From positions 22,218,820 through 22,282,819 of the forward strand of contig NC_061798.1 in NCBI RefSeq assembly GCF_021462225.1: a stretch of 64,000 bases of DNA. The letters run 5' to 3'. This document shows, in pieces, positions 1-10,441 of this stretch. Each line of letters begins with the position of its first letter. Positions within the stretch are counted from its first letter, which is position 1. The DNA comes from Girardinichthys multiradiatus (Eukaryota; Chordata; Actinopteri; Cyprinodontiformes; Goodeidae). Under the pieces are notes generated by a model. It searched no databases, was not told where the DNA came from, and saw only the letters and a program-made list of their open reading frames with translations. Both the position numbers and the translations under genes were made by a program.

Positions 1-1665
1 GTTTACAATAGCCCCAACCTTGCTATGCCAATTACAAGGCAACGCAAAAGGAATAAAAGCCACCTTTACGAGAAAAGACAACAGCAACGGTTGCAAAGTT
101 TGAGACATCAGAGAAAGAAACCCACATCATATTATGGTATGGTTATGTCTACTACTCTCAAAAAGTCAAGGAATGGTGTGTCTCAAATTTCAATTTAAAG
201 GGTTAGAAGCATCAAATGTAAGTCAAGTTTCTGTGAAAGCAGAAACGTGTATGTAACTTGTACTGTACCTCAACAAAACACCTATTAGGAGTGGAATGTC
301 ATAGAGCCACTGTGAAAAGATGGGAGGGGGGTCGGGGGGTAAGTGCAAGTTCCTGTTGGGTAAGCGAGAGGGTATGCGACAGTCAATGTCTATCTATCAG
401 CACATCAGTGGGGAAAACCGCAAGTAATTTCCTTGAGTAAGTTGCTTTTCAAAGCCTGAGCCCCCAACAGGCTGTGGAAATAGAGTTCGGATAAGTTGGT
501 GAGGGTGGTGCCCATGCGGGTGAGGGAGGGCCGTAGTGGTACACCTGCCCCAAACCCGACAGAGAAACTAGCTGCTTCGGCCTGATTAAACCCTCCTCAC
601 TGTCAAGTTAAATCTGCAACATAATTGATTTCAGGGTTTGCGGAGTATGTAATGCAGCACTTATGTAGCGCAGTCTCGCCGCTCTGAGCTTGGGTGAAGC
701 CTGGAAAATAATTTTGGTAGTTGTGCTGTTAAAAACACCAAATGTGTTTGGCTGCAAAAAATTATACTTTTTTAAGGAGTGTGAAAACATCTTGGATCAA
801 AAGGGAATGTTTTCCTTCCATTTTTTCCTGAGTGTTCCACCTTGTAGGAGAAGGAAACATAGAATAAAAAGCATAAGCTAATCAGTAATGGCTATTTGAA
901 TCTCATGAAGTGGCAACTTCTGCTTTTTATCAACAGCAACACTTGTTTTCCTTTTTATGAAAACAGTTTGAACTCAAATGCACAAGCGAGTCCATCTGCA
1001 TGCAGAAGACAGCATCACAGTCCCCAGCGCTTAATTATTTCCATGGTATTAAATGATTTTTCCCCAATGCTGATATAAAGCCAGATAATTGAAGCAAACA
1101 TGTGGAGACGGTCTAAAAGGGGAGGCAGGGTGCTTCATTAATGTTTGTGTTGACTTACAGAGAGTAACGCTGGCCCTTATTACTCTTTAATAGCACCAAT
1201 TAGCACCCTGTCTTCATTTCCATGCCTAATGTCTCCCATTAAAGTGCTGAGCAATGAGCCTACAGAGTTAATCACTGAGAGGCACTGAGTGATTTCTGTT
1301 TATCATTCGATTCTCGTCTTTTTAAGCAAATATGTTTTCAGCTTTTAAAACTCTTTATTTTAGGAAGAGATGTCCTAATAGGTCTAACTGATGTTAATAT
1401 TCAGTTATCCATCTATTGCAACACTGTGATTAGATCATAGCACTACTTTGAGGGCGACAACTGTAACATTAAAAGTTTCTCCTTTTTACTTTGCAGTTTA
1501 TGCAGTTGTGATATTGTCTCATTCTATGATGTTGAGTTTTCCAGCATGCTTGTTAAAGTGTAAACTTTTTCAGCAACTTCCACAAATATTGGCCTTAAAA
1601 TAAGCCTTAAAATAAAATTCTATTTTTTTCTATTAGTAAAATCTCACACTGAAATAAACAATATA
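1..1665. other. Intergenic DNA, no gene recognised
   Basis: I see no convincing exon, RNA gene or mobile element here. The short open frames have no recognisable domain. The part from about 1130 to 1300 is less repetitive than its surroundings and contains several TAAT/ATTA cores, so it could be a conserved non-coding element, but that cannot be judged from one sequence. Confidence 0.5.
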
Positions 1666-2915
1666 CGCTGCCTGGCCAAAAAAATTTCACCACCTGGATT
1701 TTACTAAGCAAATAGGTGCGAGCCTCACGTTGGATAATTGCTTCATGGGCGATTATGTTTTAACAAGTTATTTAACCCCAACTGGTGCAATGAGTTGCTT
1801 CTCGTTTCTTAAACAACTATGTCGAAAGACACATCCTGTGGTCGTGGAAAAGATGTCAGTCTGTTTCAGACGGATCAAATCATTGGCATGCATCAAGCAG
1901 AGAAAACATCTAAGGAGATTGCAGAAACTACCAAAATTGGGTTAAGAACGGTCCAACGCATTATTAAAAACTGGAAGGATAGTTGGGACCCATCGTCTTT
2001 GAGGAAGAAATGTGGCCAGAAAAAACTCCTGAATGATCGTGATCGTTGATCACTTAAACGTTTGGTGAAATCAAATCGAAGAAAAATAACAGTAGAGCTT
2101 TGTTTAATAGTGAAAGTAAGAGCATTTCCTCACACACAATGTGAAGGGAACTCAAGGGATTGGGACTGAACAGCTGTGTAGCCTTAAGAAAACCACTAAT
2201 CAGTTAAGCTAACCAGAAAAAAGGCTTCAATTTGCTAAGGAGCATAAAGATTGGACTCTGGAGCAATGGAAGAAGGTCATATGGTTTGATGAGTCCAGAT
2301 TTACCCTGTTCCTGAGTGATGGGCGCATCAGGGTGAGAAGAGAGGCAGGTGAAGTGGTGCACCCATCATGCCTAGTGCCTGTTGTACAAACCTGTGGGGG
2401 CAGTGCTATGATCTGGGGTTGCTGCAGTTGGTCAGGTCTGGGTTCAGCAACAGTATGTTTTCAAAGAATGAGGTCAGCTCACTACCTAAATATACCGAAT
2501 GAGCAGGTTATTCCATCAATGGATTTTTTCTTTCCTGATGGTACGGGCGTATTCCAAGATGACAATGCCAGGATTCATCGGGCTCGTATTGTGAAAGAGT
2601 GGTTCAGGGAGGATGAGACATCATTCTCACACATGGATTGGCCACCAGAGTCCAGACGTTAACCCCATTGAGAATTTTTGGGATGTGCTGGAGAAGGCTT
2701 TGTGCAGCGCTCAGACTCTACCATCATCAATGCAAGATCTTGGTGAAAAGTTAATGCAACACTGAGTGTATATAAATTTTGTGGCATCGCAGACGCTTAT
2801 CGAAACAATGCCACAGCAAATGCGTGCCGTAACCAAAGCTAAAGGAGGTCGAACAAAATATTAGAGTGTGTGACCTTTTTGTTTTGGTGTCAACCTTTTT
2901 GTTGGCCAGGCAGTG
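1666..2915 (+). mobile_element. Tc1/mariner-type DNA transposon, degenerate copy
   Basis: The ends are inverted copies of a sequence beginning C(A/G)CTGCCTGGCCAA, and each is flanked by TA (1664-1665 and 2916-2917), the duplication made by Tc1/mariner insertion. The left end carries a substitution in its second base. The interior holds a broken transposase on the plus strand. At 1250 bp the element has the size of a full-length compact Tc1 element, so it is an old, inactivated but nearly full-length copy. Confidence 0.85.
1819..2864 (+). pseudogene. Tc1-type transposase, inactivated
   Basis: This would have been the DDE transposase that cuts and pastes the surrounding element. The first part (1819-2049) reads as a helix-turn-helix DNA-binding segment (EIAETTKIGLRTVQRIIKNW) and then stops. 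Around 2279-2340 a [14 protein letters not shown] motif carries the first catalytic Asp; around 2560-2580 [10 protein letters not shown] carries the second. A small deletion near 2645-2655 shifts the frame just before [11 protein letters not shown], which holds the catalytic Glu. The natural stop is TAG at 2862-2864. Read across the shift, 36 residues separate the second Asp from the Glu, so it may belong to a DD36E-like group. The protein cannot be made intact. Confidence 0.8.
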
Positions 2916-3387
2916 TATATTCCAACATTCACATTTATTCAGTGGAGACATCTAACATTTAGAAATTATAATTTTTTAAGAAAAGCACTTTAGTGACACA
3001 ATTAATATTGTTACCTCTAACACTAAAATTAAATTTTTTTAAATTTAAGTGTGAGGAGACATTCTACACTGGAGTGGCCCACGGGGAGAAGGGGCGGGCT
3101 GGGATGGGTTTGCTTGTTGCCCCCCAGCTCAGCCGTCTCGTGTTGGGGTTTACGCCAGTGGATGAGAGGGTTGCATCCTTGCGCCTTCGGGTTGGGGACA
3201 GGTCTCTGACAGTTGTTTCAGCCTACAGGCCGGGCGGTAGTGCAGAGTACCCGGCCTTCTTGGCGTCCCTGTCAGGGTTGATGCATGAGGCTGGGGACTC
3301 GGGGTTGGACTTTCATCACCCAGGCTGAAGTGAACGAGGTGGTTAAAAAGCTCCGCGGTGGCAGGGCTTCGGGGGTGGATGAGATCT

Positions 3388-4669
3388 CAATTCAATTCAA
3401 TTCAAAGATACTTTATTGATCCCCGAGGGGAAATTAGAATTCCAGTACAACCCATTCAAACATACATCATGACACAAGACAAGGGGGGGACGGGTCACCG
3501 AGGCTTTGCTGCCCACTCACAGGCGCTGCCCTTGCTAGATGAGAAAAGAGGCCACATTAGGTAAGTAGAGGGAAAAAATCATATTTCACACTTTATCCTT
3601 AGCAGGGTACAGTTTGAGATTGCAAAAAACCTCAGCACAAAGAAGCAACAAGTTTACAAAACACCATCATGCCGGGAACGATGAAGGTGGTGTGAGGGGG
3701 TACATATGTTTATCTTGAGCCTGTGTGTGTGTGCAAGTGAGTGTGTGCAAGTAAGTCCATGAAGCACTGTCACAGAGGTCATTGTCCTTGATGGTTCGTT
3801 GGAATGTTCATCAACCGGCCACAAAGTTCTGAGCAGGTCCACAGATGTCCTCAAGGAAGGGAGGGGGCAGAGGGAGCAGAGCGTCATGTTTACATAACTT
3901 CCAGGAGAGATTGAAGATAGCCAGCCATCAAGGACGTGCAGGGGAGCCATATTCAGAAAAACAATAATTATTTGGGTTAGGCTGACTCTTAATTTTCCGT
4001 CAGCCTTGAGAATCTCGCTGGTGCTTCTCAAAGGCGAATCCAAACAGCTAAATTCCTGGTCTTTTGCCAGATCCGAGCGAACAACTTTCTCCAAGATTTA
4101 TCCCATTTCACCCCTGAGTCCAGGATCCGCAACCTGCCTGCGATCCTGTGTAAGGATCACATCCACTCTGCAATTCAGCTCACGTAACATCTCAGTCTGA
4201 GTGCTGATCGCCCTGAAGATCCCATCATACATGCCAGGCAGCCTCACAATTGCCAGAACACCTGCTGACATTCTCCAAATTTCTCAATATGCCAGGTAAC
4301 CGCTGACTCCAAAAAGCAGAAATCCTGATATCAAACATCCAATTATATACATATCTTCCACATCCTCGACTGACATTATCGACAAACACACAATCCTCTA
4401 CTTCTGCCAGGAGTCCATTGTGTATCCAGAGAAAAACGTCCCGTCTGGACAAGTTGGGCTCTCCTTCACCCTGTCTTCTCCTTGAGAAAATTTTATCAAT
4501 TGCATTGAGAGACCAGCTGACCAAATCCGTAACTAAGAATTTGGAAGATATGCAAGAAGAGGCTCCAAAAAGAAGACAAGACACAGAGCTGAAGCAGGGC
4601 AGATATGGGAGGGTGTACAGGAGACAGAGAAAAAGCATCCTCCTCCACCGAGAGCAGAAGATCAAAGGG
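3388..4669 (-). mobile_element. Retroelement-like insertion nested in the LINE
   Basis: This block interrupts the LINE exactly: LINE sequence stops at GATCT (3383-3387) and continues after GATCT (4670-4674), so GATCT looks like a 5-bp target duplication. On the minus strand the block ends in a fish LINE/SINE-style 3' terminus (GATCAATAAAGTATC followed by TTGAA repeats, at 3388-3425 on this strand). Two minus open frames of 146 codons (3654-4094 and 4225-4665) have no domain I recognise. It is probably a 5'-truncated retroelement; the family is unknown. Confidence 0.6.
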
Positions 4670-4946
4670 GATCTGCCCTGAGTACCTCAAATCTCTGGAT
4701 GTTGTGTGAGGAGAGTCCAGCCAATAGTCCAACCTCGGCCGTGGAACACTGGATCAGCTCTATACCCTCTACAGGGTACTCAAGGGTTTATGGGAGTTTG
4801 CCCAACCGGTCCACATGTGTTTTGTGGACCTGGAGAAAGCATTCGACTGTGTCCCTCATGGGGCCCTATGGGGGGTGCTCCAGGATTATGGAATCGGGGG
4901 CCTTTTATGAAGGGCCATCCGGTCTCTGTACAAGCGGAGCAGGAGT

Positions 4947-5399
4947 TTGGTTCGCATTGCCGGCACTAAGTCGGACCTGTTCCCGGTGCATGTTGGACTC
5001 CGGCAGGGCTGCCCTTTGTCACAGGTCCTGTTCATAACTTTTATGGACAGGATTTCTAGACGCAGCCAAGGGCCGGATGTGGTCTGGTTTTGGGACCAGT
5101 GGATTTCGTCTCTTCTTTTTGTGGATGGCGTGGTCCTGTTGGCCCCCTGTAGACAAGACCTACAGCATTTGCTGGGGCGGTTCGCAGCCGAGTGTGAAGC
5201 GGCTGGGTTGACGATCAGCTCCTCCAAGTCCGAGGCCATGGTTCTCAATCTCCTGCTCCAGGATCGGTGCGGCTGCCACAGTAATGGGGCCACTGTGCCG
5301 GTCCGTTGTGGTGAAGTGAGAGCTGAGCCGAAAAGCGAAGCTCTCGATTTACCGGTCGGTCTACGTTCCTACATTCTTGGTCTACATTCATGGCCATAG
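4947..5399 (+). pseudogene. LINE reverse transcriptase fragment, catalytic motif lost
   Basis: This frame carries the RT fingers/palm motif GLRQGCPLSQVLFITFMD. Further on, the position where LINE reverse transcriptases have FADD reads FVDG (around residue 53), so both catalytic aspartates of that box are disturbed. Upstream RT sequence (4680-4940) is present but spread over different frames, and the downstream part is deleted before the C-terminal domain continues at 5400. It is a dead remnant of the surrounding LINE. Confidence 0.8.
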
Positions 5400-5780
5400 G
5401 TGAGGACCTATGGCCATGAATTTTGGGTCATGACCAAAAGAACAAGATCCTGGATAGAAGCAGCTGAAATGAGCTTCCTCTGTAGGGTTGCCGGGCACTC
5501 CCTTAGAGATAGGGTGAGGAGCTCGGCCATCCGGGAGGGGCTCGGAGTAGAGCCGCTGCTCCTCCACATCGAGAGAAGCCAGTTGAGGTGGCTCAGGCAT
5601 CTATATCGGATGCCTCCTGGATGCCTTCCTCGGAAGGTGTTCCAGGCACATCCCACTGGGAGGAGGCCCAGGGGACGTCCCAGGACACGCTGGAGGGACT
5701 ATGTCTCTCGGCTGTCCTGGGAACGCCTTGGGCTCCCCCCGGAGGAGCTGGAGGAGGTGTCTGGGGAGAGGGACGTCTAG
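5400..5780 (+). pseudogene. LINE C-terminal domain fragment
   Basis: This is the region after the RT domain of the same LINE. It contains the RRVAGHSLRDRVRSSAIREG-like segment, a RSQLRWLRHLYRMP stretch and the basic RPRGRPRTRWRDYV segment typical of teleost LINE C-termini. It is very similar to the second copy at 45830-46200 but ends earlier through a premature TAG. It is separated from the RT fragment by a stop and a deletion. Confidence 0.8.
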
Positions 5781-5989
5781 GCATCTCTGCTGAGTCTGCT
5801 GCCTCCGTGACCCGGCCCCGGATAAAGCGGAAGACGACGAGTACGAGTAAATCTAAGTGTTTGATTACAATTACAATTAGACTTTTTCAGGTCTTTTATT
5901 TAGTAATCAATGACTTTCTGTTTCTCTGGGGTATACATAAGGCATGACACAGACTGCCACAAGCTACGAGGCTGGACCATCATCTATAC

Positions 5990-6420
5990 TTGACTTGCCA
6001 ACACACTCAAGAAAAAATCTCCAAACCTCACTGCTCGAGAACATTGGCAAAGAGTTGCATCTTAGGGTTAATAAAGTCTTCATAAAAATCATCAGAAACT
6101 AGATACATGCCATCTGGTTGTTTGGGAGATATGCTAGGACAAGCCTACCATCACAAATGTCAGTATGTGGAGCCTGCTAAACCCTACAGAAACTTTTGAG
6201 ATAAAACTTTTTGCGCAACAGTCACTCTGGAGGGGTGAGGTGTGATGAATATGTGGAAAAGCACCATAATTCCACTGATATTTACAGTGGACGATCTGTG
6301 ATGCTATGGGCATGTTTCTTGGTCTTGGAAGCCTCGCATAATGAACTCTACAATAAACAGCAATTTACATAAAAATCTATCTACCAAGTTCATGTCTTTC
6401 CAATTTTGAAGAGCTATGGA
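5990..6420 (+). mobile_element. Possible Tc1 transposase relic
   Basis: Around 6288-6322 the plus strand reads SGRSVMLWACF, close to the SVMLWGCF signature of fish Tc1 transposases. The stretch before it (about 6110-6260) has Tc1-like wording in broken frames. I could not find inverted ends or TA flanks, so the limits are approximate. Confidence 0.45.
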
Positions 6421-6620
6421 GGGAAATCAACCTCAGGATCACATTATATGGCAATAATGAATACGTTCCTTGCTTTTTAAAGTTTTTTATTAATATGCAA
6501 GATTCTTTTTGTCAGTTTTGTGTCGTCAAATCCTTTTTTTATCCATAAAAAAGTGGGATATTTGAAATACAAATCTGGCGGCCTCTGCCAGAACAGTTCA
6601 AATATGAGTTACATCAACAT

Positions 6621-6664
6621 TTAATTTCCCTTTGGGATTAATAAAGTATTTCTGAATTGAATTG
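6621..6664 (-). repeat. LINE/SINE 3'-end fragment
   Basis: On the minus strand this is the same kind of terminus as at 3388-3425: TTGAATTCAATTCAG-type repeats next to an AATAAAG-containing end followed by AATCCCAAAGGGAAATT. It is a short orphan 3' end, common in fish genomes. Confidence 0.6.
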
Positions 6665-7860
6665 AAATAGGCGGTCATTGGGTCTTTAAGTTGTTTTTTT
6701 AACTTCAATTTTTTTCCTACGATATTAAATGCATTTATTTTAAGGCGTGGTCCTAATCTCTACAAAAGGACACTGGGAATAACTGTTCCTGAAGCTTACG
6801 TCTGACTGTTGACCTTGCCTGATGAGACAGGATGTGATATCAAACAATATCTCTGACCAGAACTGTCATGTTTTAGCTGTTGCAGGATTCAAGCACACAG
6901 CAGAACCAAGATGAAGCATAATGCTTTAATAATAAAATAAAGAGAACTTACAGAAATAATCTTGCAAATGGAGAACAGATATGAAATTGAGGCACTGGAC
7001 CGGCTATGGAAGTCAAAAAAGGCAGAGAGACAAGGAACTTGGCAGAGGACGAAGGTAACAGAAGACTCCAGTGAGAAACAAAGAATGGGTGAGCATATAT
7101 ACTGAAGCAGGGGAAGAGAGATGACTTGGAAACCAGATGGCCTAATCAGAGGGAATGGGTTGCAGCTGAGGCAGAGAAGGGAAAGCAGCTGATGGAGGGA
7201 GAGTAATTAGCAAGTGCATGGGAATACCTAACTGTGATCTAACAGATAATAACTCGGGGAAGACAAGATTAAACTAAATACAAAGAATTAACTAATAAGT
7301 ACAACATCTAACAAAATGAGCACAGAGGAAAAAACTATAGAAAGATCTAAAGAACAAAATAAACAAACACTTCAGGATCATGACCAGAACAACGAAAGGT
7401 GTGCTCCAATGATGGGAATCTGAATGTCGAAGGCGTGACATGGATACACCTCAGGTTGCCTGATGTGGGAAATAAAGCATTCCAACAAACCCCATTCAGA
7501 TTCAAAACTATATGGAATGAATTAGTAACTATAAAGACTAGAACACCTTCTTGGTCTTTTGTTAAACTGAACACAGACATTTTGAAACAGAAGTGCAGGC
7601 TACTTATTCTCATCGTCAGACTAAACACTCATCTGAAAATGGCACCAAAAAGCCAGTTTTTAATCTTCAGCTCATAGATAAAACTGGAATAATAAAGCAC
7701 TAGTTTGAAACATGCCAGTTTTAGTTGCACGAGTGTTTTTGACCAAATGAGTCGGGTCTTTCTGTCAAAAAATAATCCCACTGAAGTTTCAGTCAAATTT
7801 AGGGAATTCAGAAATACAACAGCTACCTAATGAGGTCGTTTACCTAAAAACTGTCTATTG
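6665..7860. other. Intergenic DNA, possible interspersed repeat
   Basis: No gene is seen. The part from about 6870 to 7430 resembles, on the minus strand, pyrimidine-rich interspersed sequence found near fish retroelements (TCATGATC-type start, TATATATGCTC motif, long CTGC/CTCC tracts), but I could not define ends or a family. Confidence 0.3.
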
Positions 7861-7864
7861 CAAA

Positions 7865-8580
7865 TTTATGTGATGGATCAACACAAAGAAAAGCAGAATG
7901 CTATGTAGATGGAAAATGAAACATGGATTTCAAAATTATTTCATTGTAAAAATCTGAAAAATGTAGGGCTCATTTATTTTGAGTCCCATTTACTTTGATA
8001 CCTCAAATTAAAATCTAGTGGAACACATTAATAAATCGAGCCCACCTGTGCGTAATGTAACCTCAGTATAACTCCAGCTGTTCTGAAAAGGTCTCAGAAG
8101 TTTGTTAGAGAACATTAGTGAACAAACAGCATCATGAGCACAGCAGACAGGTCAGGGAAAAAGGTGTGGAGACGTTTTAAGCTGCAGGATTCGACACTGT
8201 TGAACATCTCATGAAGCACTGTTACATCCTTCAAAGACACAACTACAAACCCAGCAAGACAAGGTCATCCACTTAAACTGACAGGCAAGGAGAAAGTTAA
8301 TCAAAGCAGCCAGGAGGCCCATGGTAAATGTGGCGGAGCTGCAGACATCCACAGCTCAGGTGGGAGATGCTGTTGACAAAACAATTAATAGTTGAGCGCT
8401 CTACAATCCAGGTTTTAAGGAAGAGTGGTAAGGAGAACACACTGCTGCAAGAAAGATGTAATACTTGCTGTATGCAACATCGCTGGACATCACCTTGGTA
8501 TCTGCAACATGAAATTAAACTAAACAAATAAATAGAAAACATGTATAAATTTTGTTGTATTGGTCTATCATTTTAAATCT
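7865..8580 (+). mobile_element. Tc1 element relic
   Basis: Several blocks match, by memory, the most common fish Tc1 family: a 5' untranslated part with CAGTATAACTCCAGCTGTTCTG (8070-8091), the stretch around GTTTGTTAGAGAACATTAGTG (8100-8120), a degenerate N-terminal transposase region (8140-8420) and a distal TGGTCTATCA end block (8560-8569). The central catalytic region is missing and no frame is open. Ends are approximate. Confidence 0.65.
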
Positions 8581-9289
8581 TACTAACATACATTGCTTGA
8601 AAATACGAAGCTTATGGTTATAACGTGTTAAGATGTAGGAGAATGTATAGGAGTATGGATACTTCTGCATCTCACATGTAATACCATGAAAAAAAGTCCA
8701 GCCACATCATCTTTCATTTGAAAAATATAAAACTTTAATAAAGGCTACATCTCTCAATAATTACAATAATTATAGATCCATGTAAATCTTTAAATGAAAC
8801 TCTGTATATAATGTATAATTTACAGTTTAGAATATTATGAACCAAAAACAACCAAAAAAAGGCCATGGTGTAAAAAATGAACCCAAACAAAATAAAAAAC
8901 ATGATTACAGGACATTATTAAAAGCATAAAAATATCTTCTCAACATAAAACCCTTCTGAAAACCAAGGGATATATATTAAAACCCTGAAACAGGGTAGCA
9001 CATGGTATGGCATCCATGTAGGCACAGGTGCTGTACTCAAGAAACACCAGCAGTCATGTGTTTGTGTCTGAGTGTGTGTTTCAGTATTCATACTTCAGAA
9101 TGCATAATTACAATATATGCAGGAGCTCTGCTATATTCGGTGTTACTGTAACAACATTCAATAGATACTGGAGTGGAAATCTTCATGTTTTTTTTGCTTT
9201 TTTTTTTTTTTTCCGCACACGACGGCTGACTTCGTTGAGAAGTCGCTATTAGTGACCCAAACTGATTCTTGTAAGCATGAGTTATTTCG
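8581..9289. other. Intergenic DNA between Tc1 relic and axin2 3' end
   Basis: This is AT-rich sequence with A-runs and a T-run (about 9187-9212). No exon, RNA gene or element was recognised. It may include transcript sequence if axin2 uses a poly(A) site beyond the one at 9313. Confidence 0.4.
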
Positions 9290-10314
9290 GTGTGCGGGCT
9301 GTAAACACTGTCTTTATTAGGCCTTATCTCTGTATGAATCTAGCCCCCCACCCCTGCCCATTTCCCATCCCTGTGCAATGCCTGGTTTACAAACAAAGGC
9401 ACAACAAAAAAAAGATTGAGCTCTGTCGCTAAAGAGGGAAAAGACAGGGAGAAAGGGAGGAGTGGAGAGAGAAACGATGAGCGCTGGGAGATCCTAGTGT
9501 GACAACTTTGAACAAACTATCAGCAGCATATAAAACTGGGATCGACCATTAGCAAAATGTAGCTTTGGACTGAAGCCACGCGGAGGTCATTATTATGGGT
9601 CGTAAGTGGCAACAAGGCTAGCTTGACGACCTTTGGGGAACATAAAAACGGACAAACATGAAACAGCATCACCACAGTATTCTCCCAACATTCAAAGCAG
9701 CTTGTTCATTGGCTGGAAACAGGAAAAGGGGTTTTAAGACATGGGAGGGAAGAGGGAAAGGTTGTTTTAATAAATACTAAATAAAAACTTTAAATTCAAG
9801 ACAAAAATCATCTAAATATAATACATGTATATATACATATATATGCATGTATGTATATACACACGTATGGGCGTTTCTGTTAGCGCCTGCTTAGCCCTCT
9901 GCACAGGACACCATTAGTCCGCCTTTATGTCACAACACAACGGTCATCTGTATCTTCAGTGGTTATGTTCAAGAGGAGTTGGGGTCTCTCCTCCCCCCTG
10001 GCCTCTGATTCTTGCGTTGGTCTTCAAAGTTTTGTTCCCTTGTGTGTTCTAAGGCTGATTGGTTGAGAGTCAGGGAGGGGCGGCTCCTCCTCTGAGTTCG
10101 GCATACTTCATTGGCTCATCTTCCTTCAATCACTCCTCTAGTGCTGGATATATTAACTCTGTTTAGCTTAATATTAAGAAATAATAATAATATTAATAAT
10201 AAGAAATAGGTTTAAAAAAGAAGTTCAGAGTTTTTTGTTTTCAAAGAGTCCATTGCTCAAGTTCTTTTGGGAGAGCTTAGTTGTGGGTGGGGGGGTGAAG
10301 GGCATGGGTTGTTT
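9290..10314 (-). other. axin2: axin2 3' untranslated region (predicted)
   Basis: This follows the axin2 stop codon directly. It has no open frame that extends the protein. The first minus-strand AATAAA after the stop is at 9318-9313, which would give a 3' UTR of about 1 kb. The far limit is inferred from that signal, and other poly(A) sites are possible. Confidence 0.55.
9313..9318 (-). terminator. axin2: Poly(A) signal AATAAA, likely axin2
   Basis: A canonical AATAAA on the minus strand lies 997 bp beyond the axin2 stop codon. I saw no other exact copy between it and the stop. Cleavage would be expected roughly 10-30 bases further on. Confidence 0.55.
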
Positions 10315-10441
10315 TTAGTCCATCCTCTCTACTTTGCCCAGGACCTTGCCCTCGTACATGGGGAGCACAGTGGCATCTTCCCACACTTCCTCAAACACTG
10401 CTCCACACTCAAACTCATCACTCGCCTTCTTGAAGTAGTAC
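10315..10441 (-). CDS. axin2: axin2 coding exon 10 (DIX domain, second half, stop)
   Basis: This exon encodes residues 747-788 and the TAA stop (10317-10315). [18 protein letters not shown] and [19 protein letters not shown] match the end of the DIX domain almost residue for residue. The acceptor is TTTCTCCTCAG. The last residues are MD where mammals have ID. Confidence 0.97.

Larger units (their letters stand above)
3053..5848 (+). mobile_element. Non-LTR retrotransposon (LINE), defective, with a nested insertion
   Basis: Pieces of a fish LINE with endonuclease and reverse transcriptase lie in order on the plus strand. The endonuclease piece (3060-3320) is joined by an internal deletion to the start of the RT domain (about 3325-3387). 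RT then resumes at about 4675 after another element. The 3' end carries a GAGTAC-type tail (5835-5848). The copy is flanked by near-identical 12-bp sequences at 3041-3052 and 5849-5860 (11 of 12 match), consistent with target-primed reverse transcription. I cannot assign the clade. A second copy of the same family is at 45684-46277. Confidence 0.85.
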
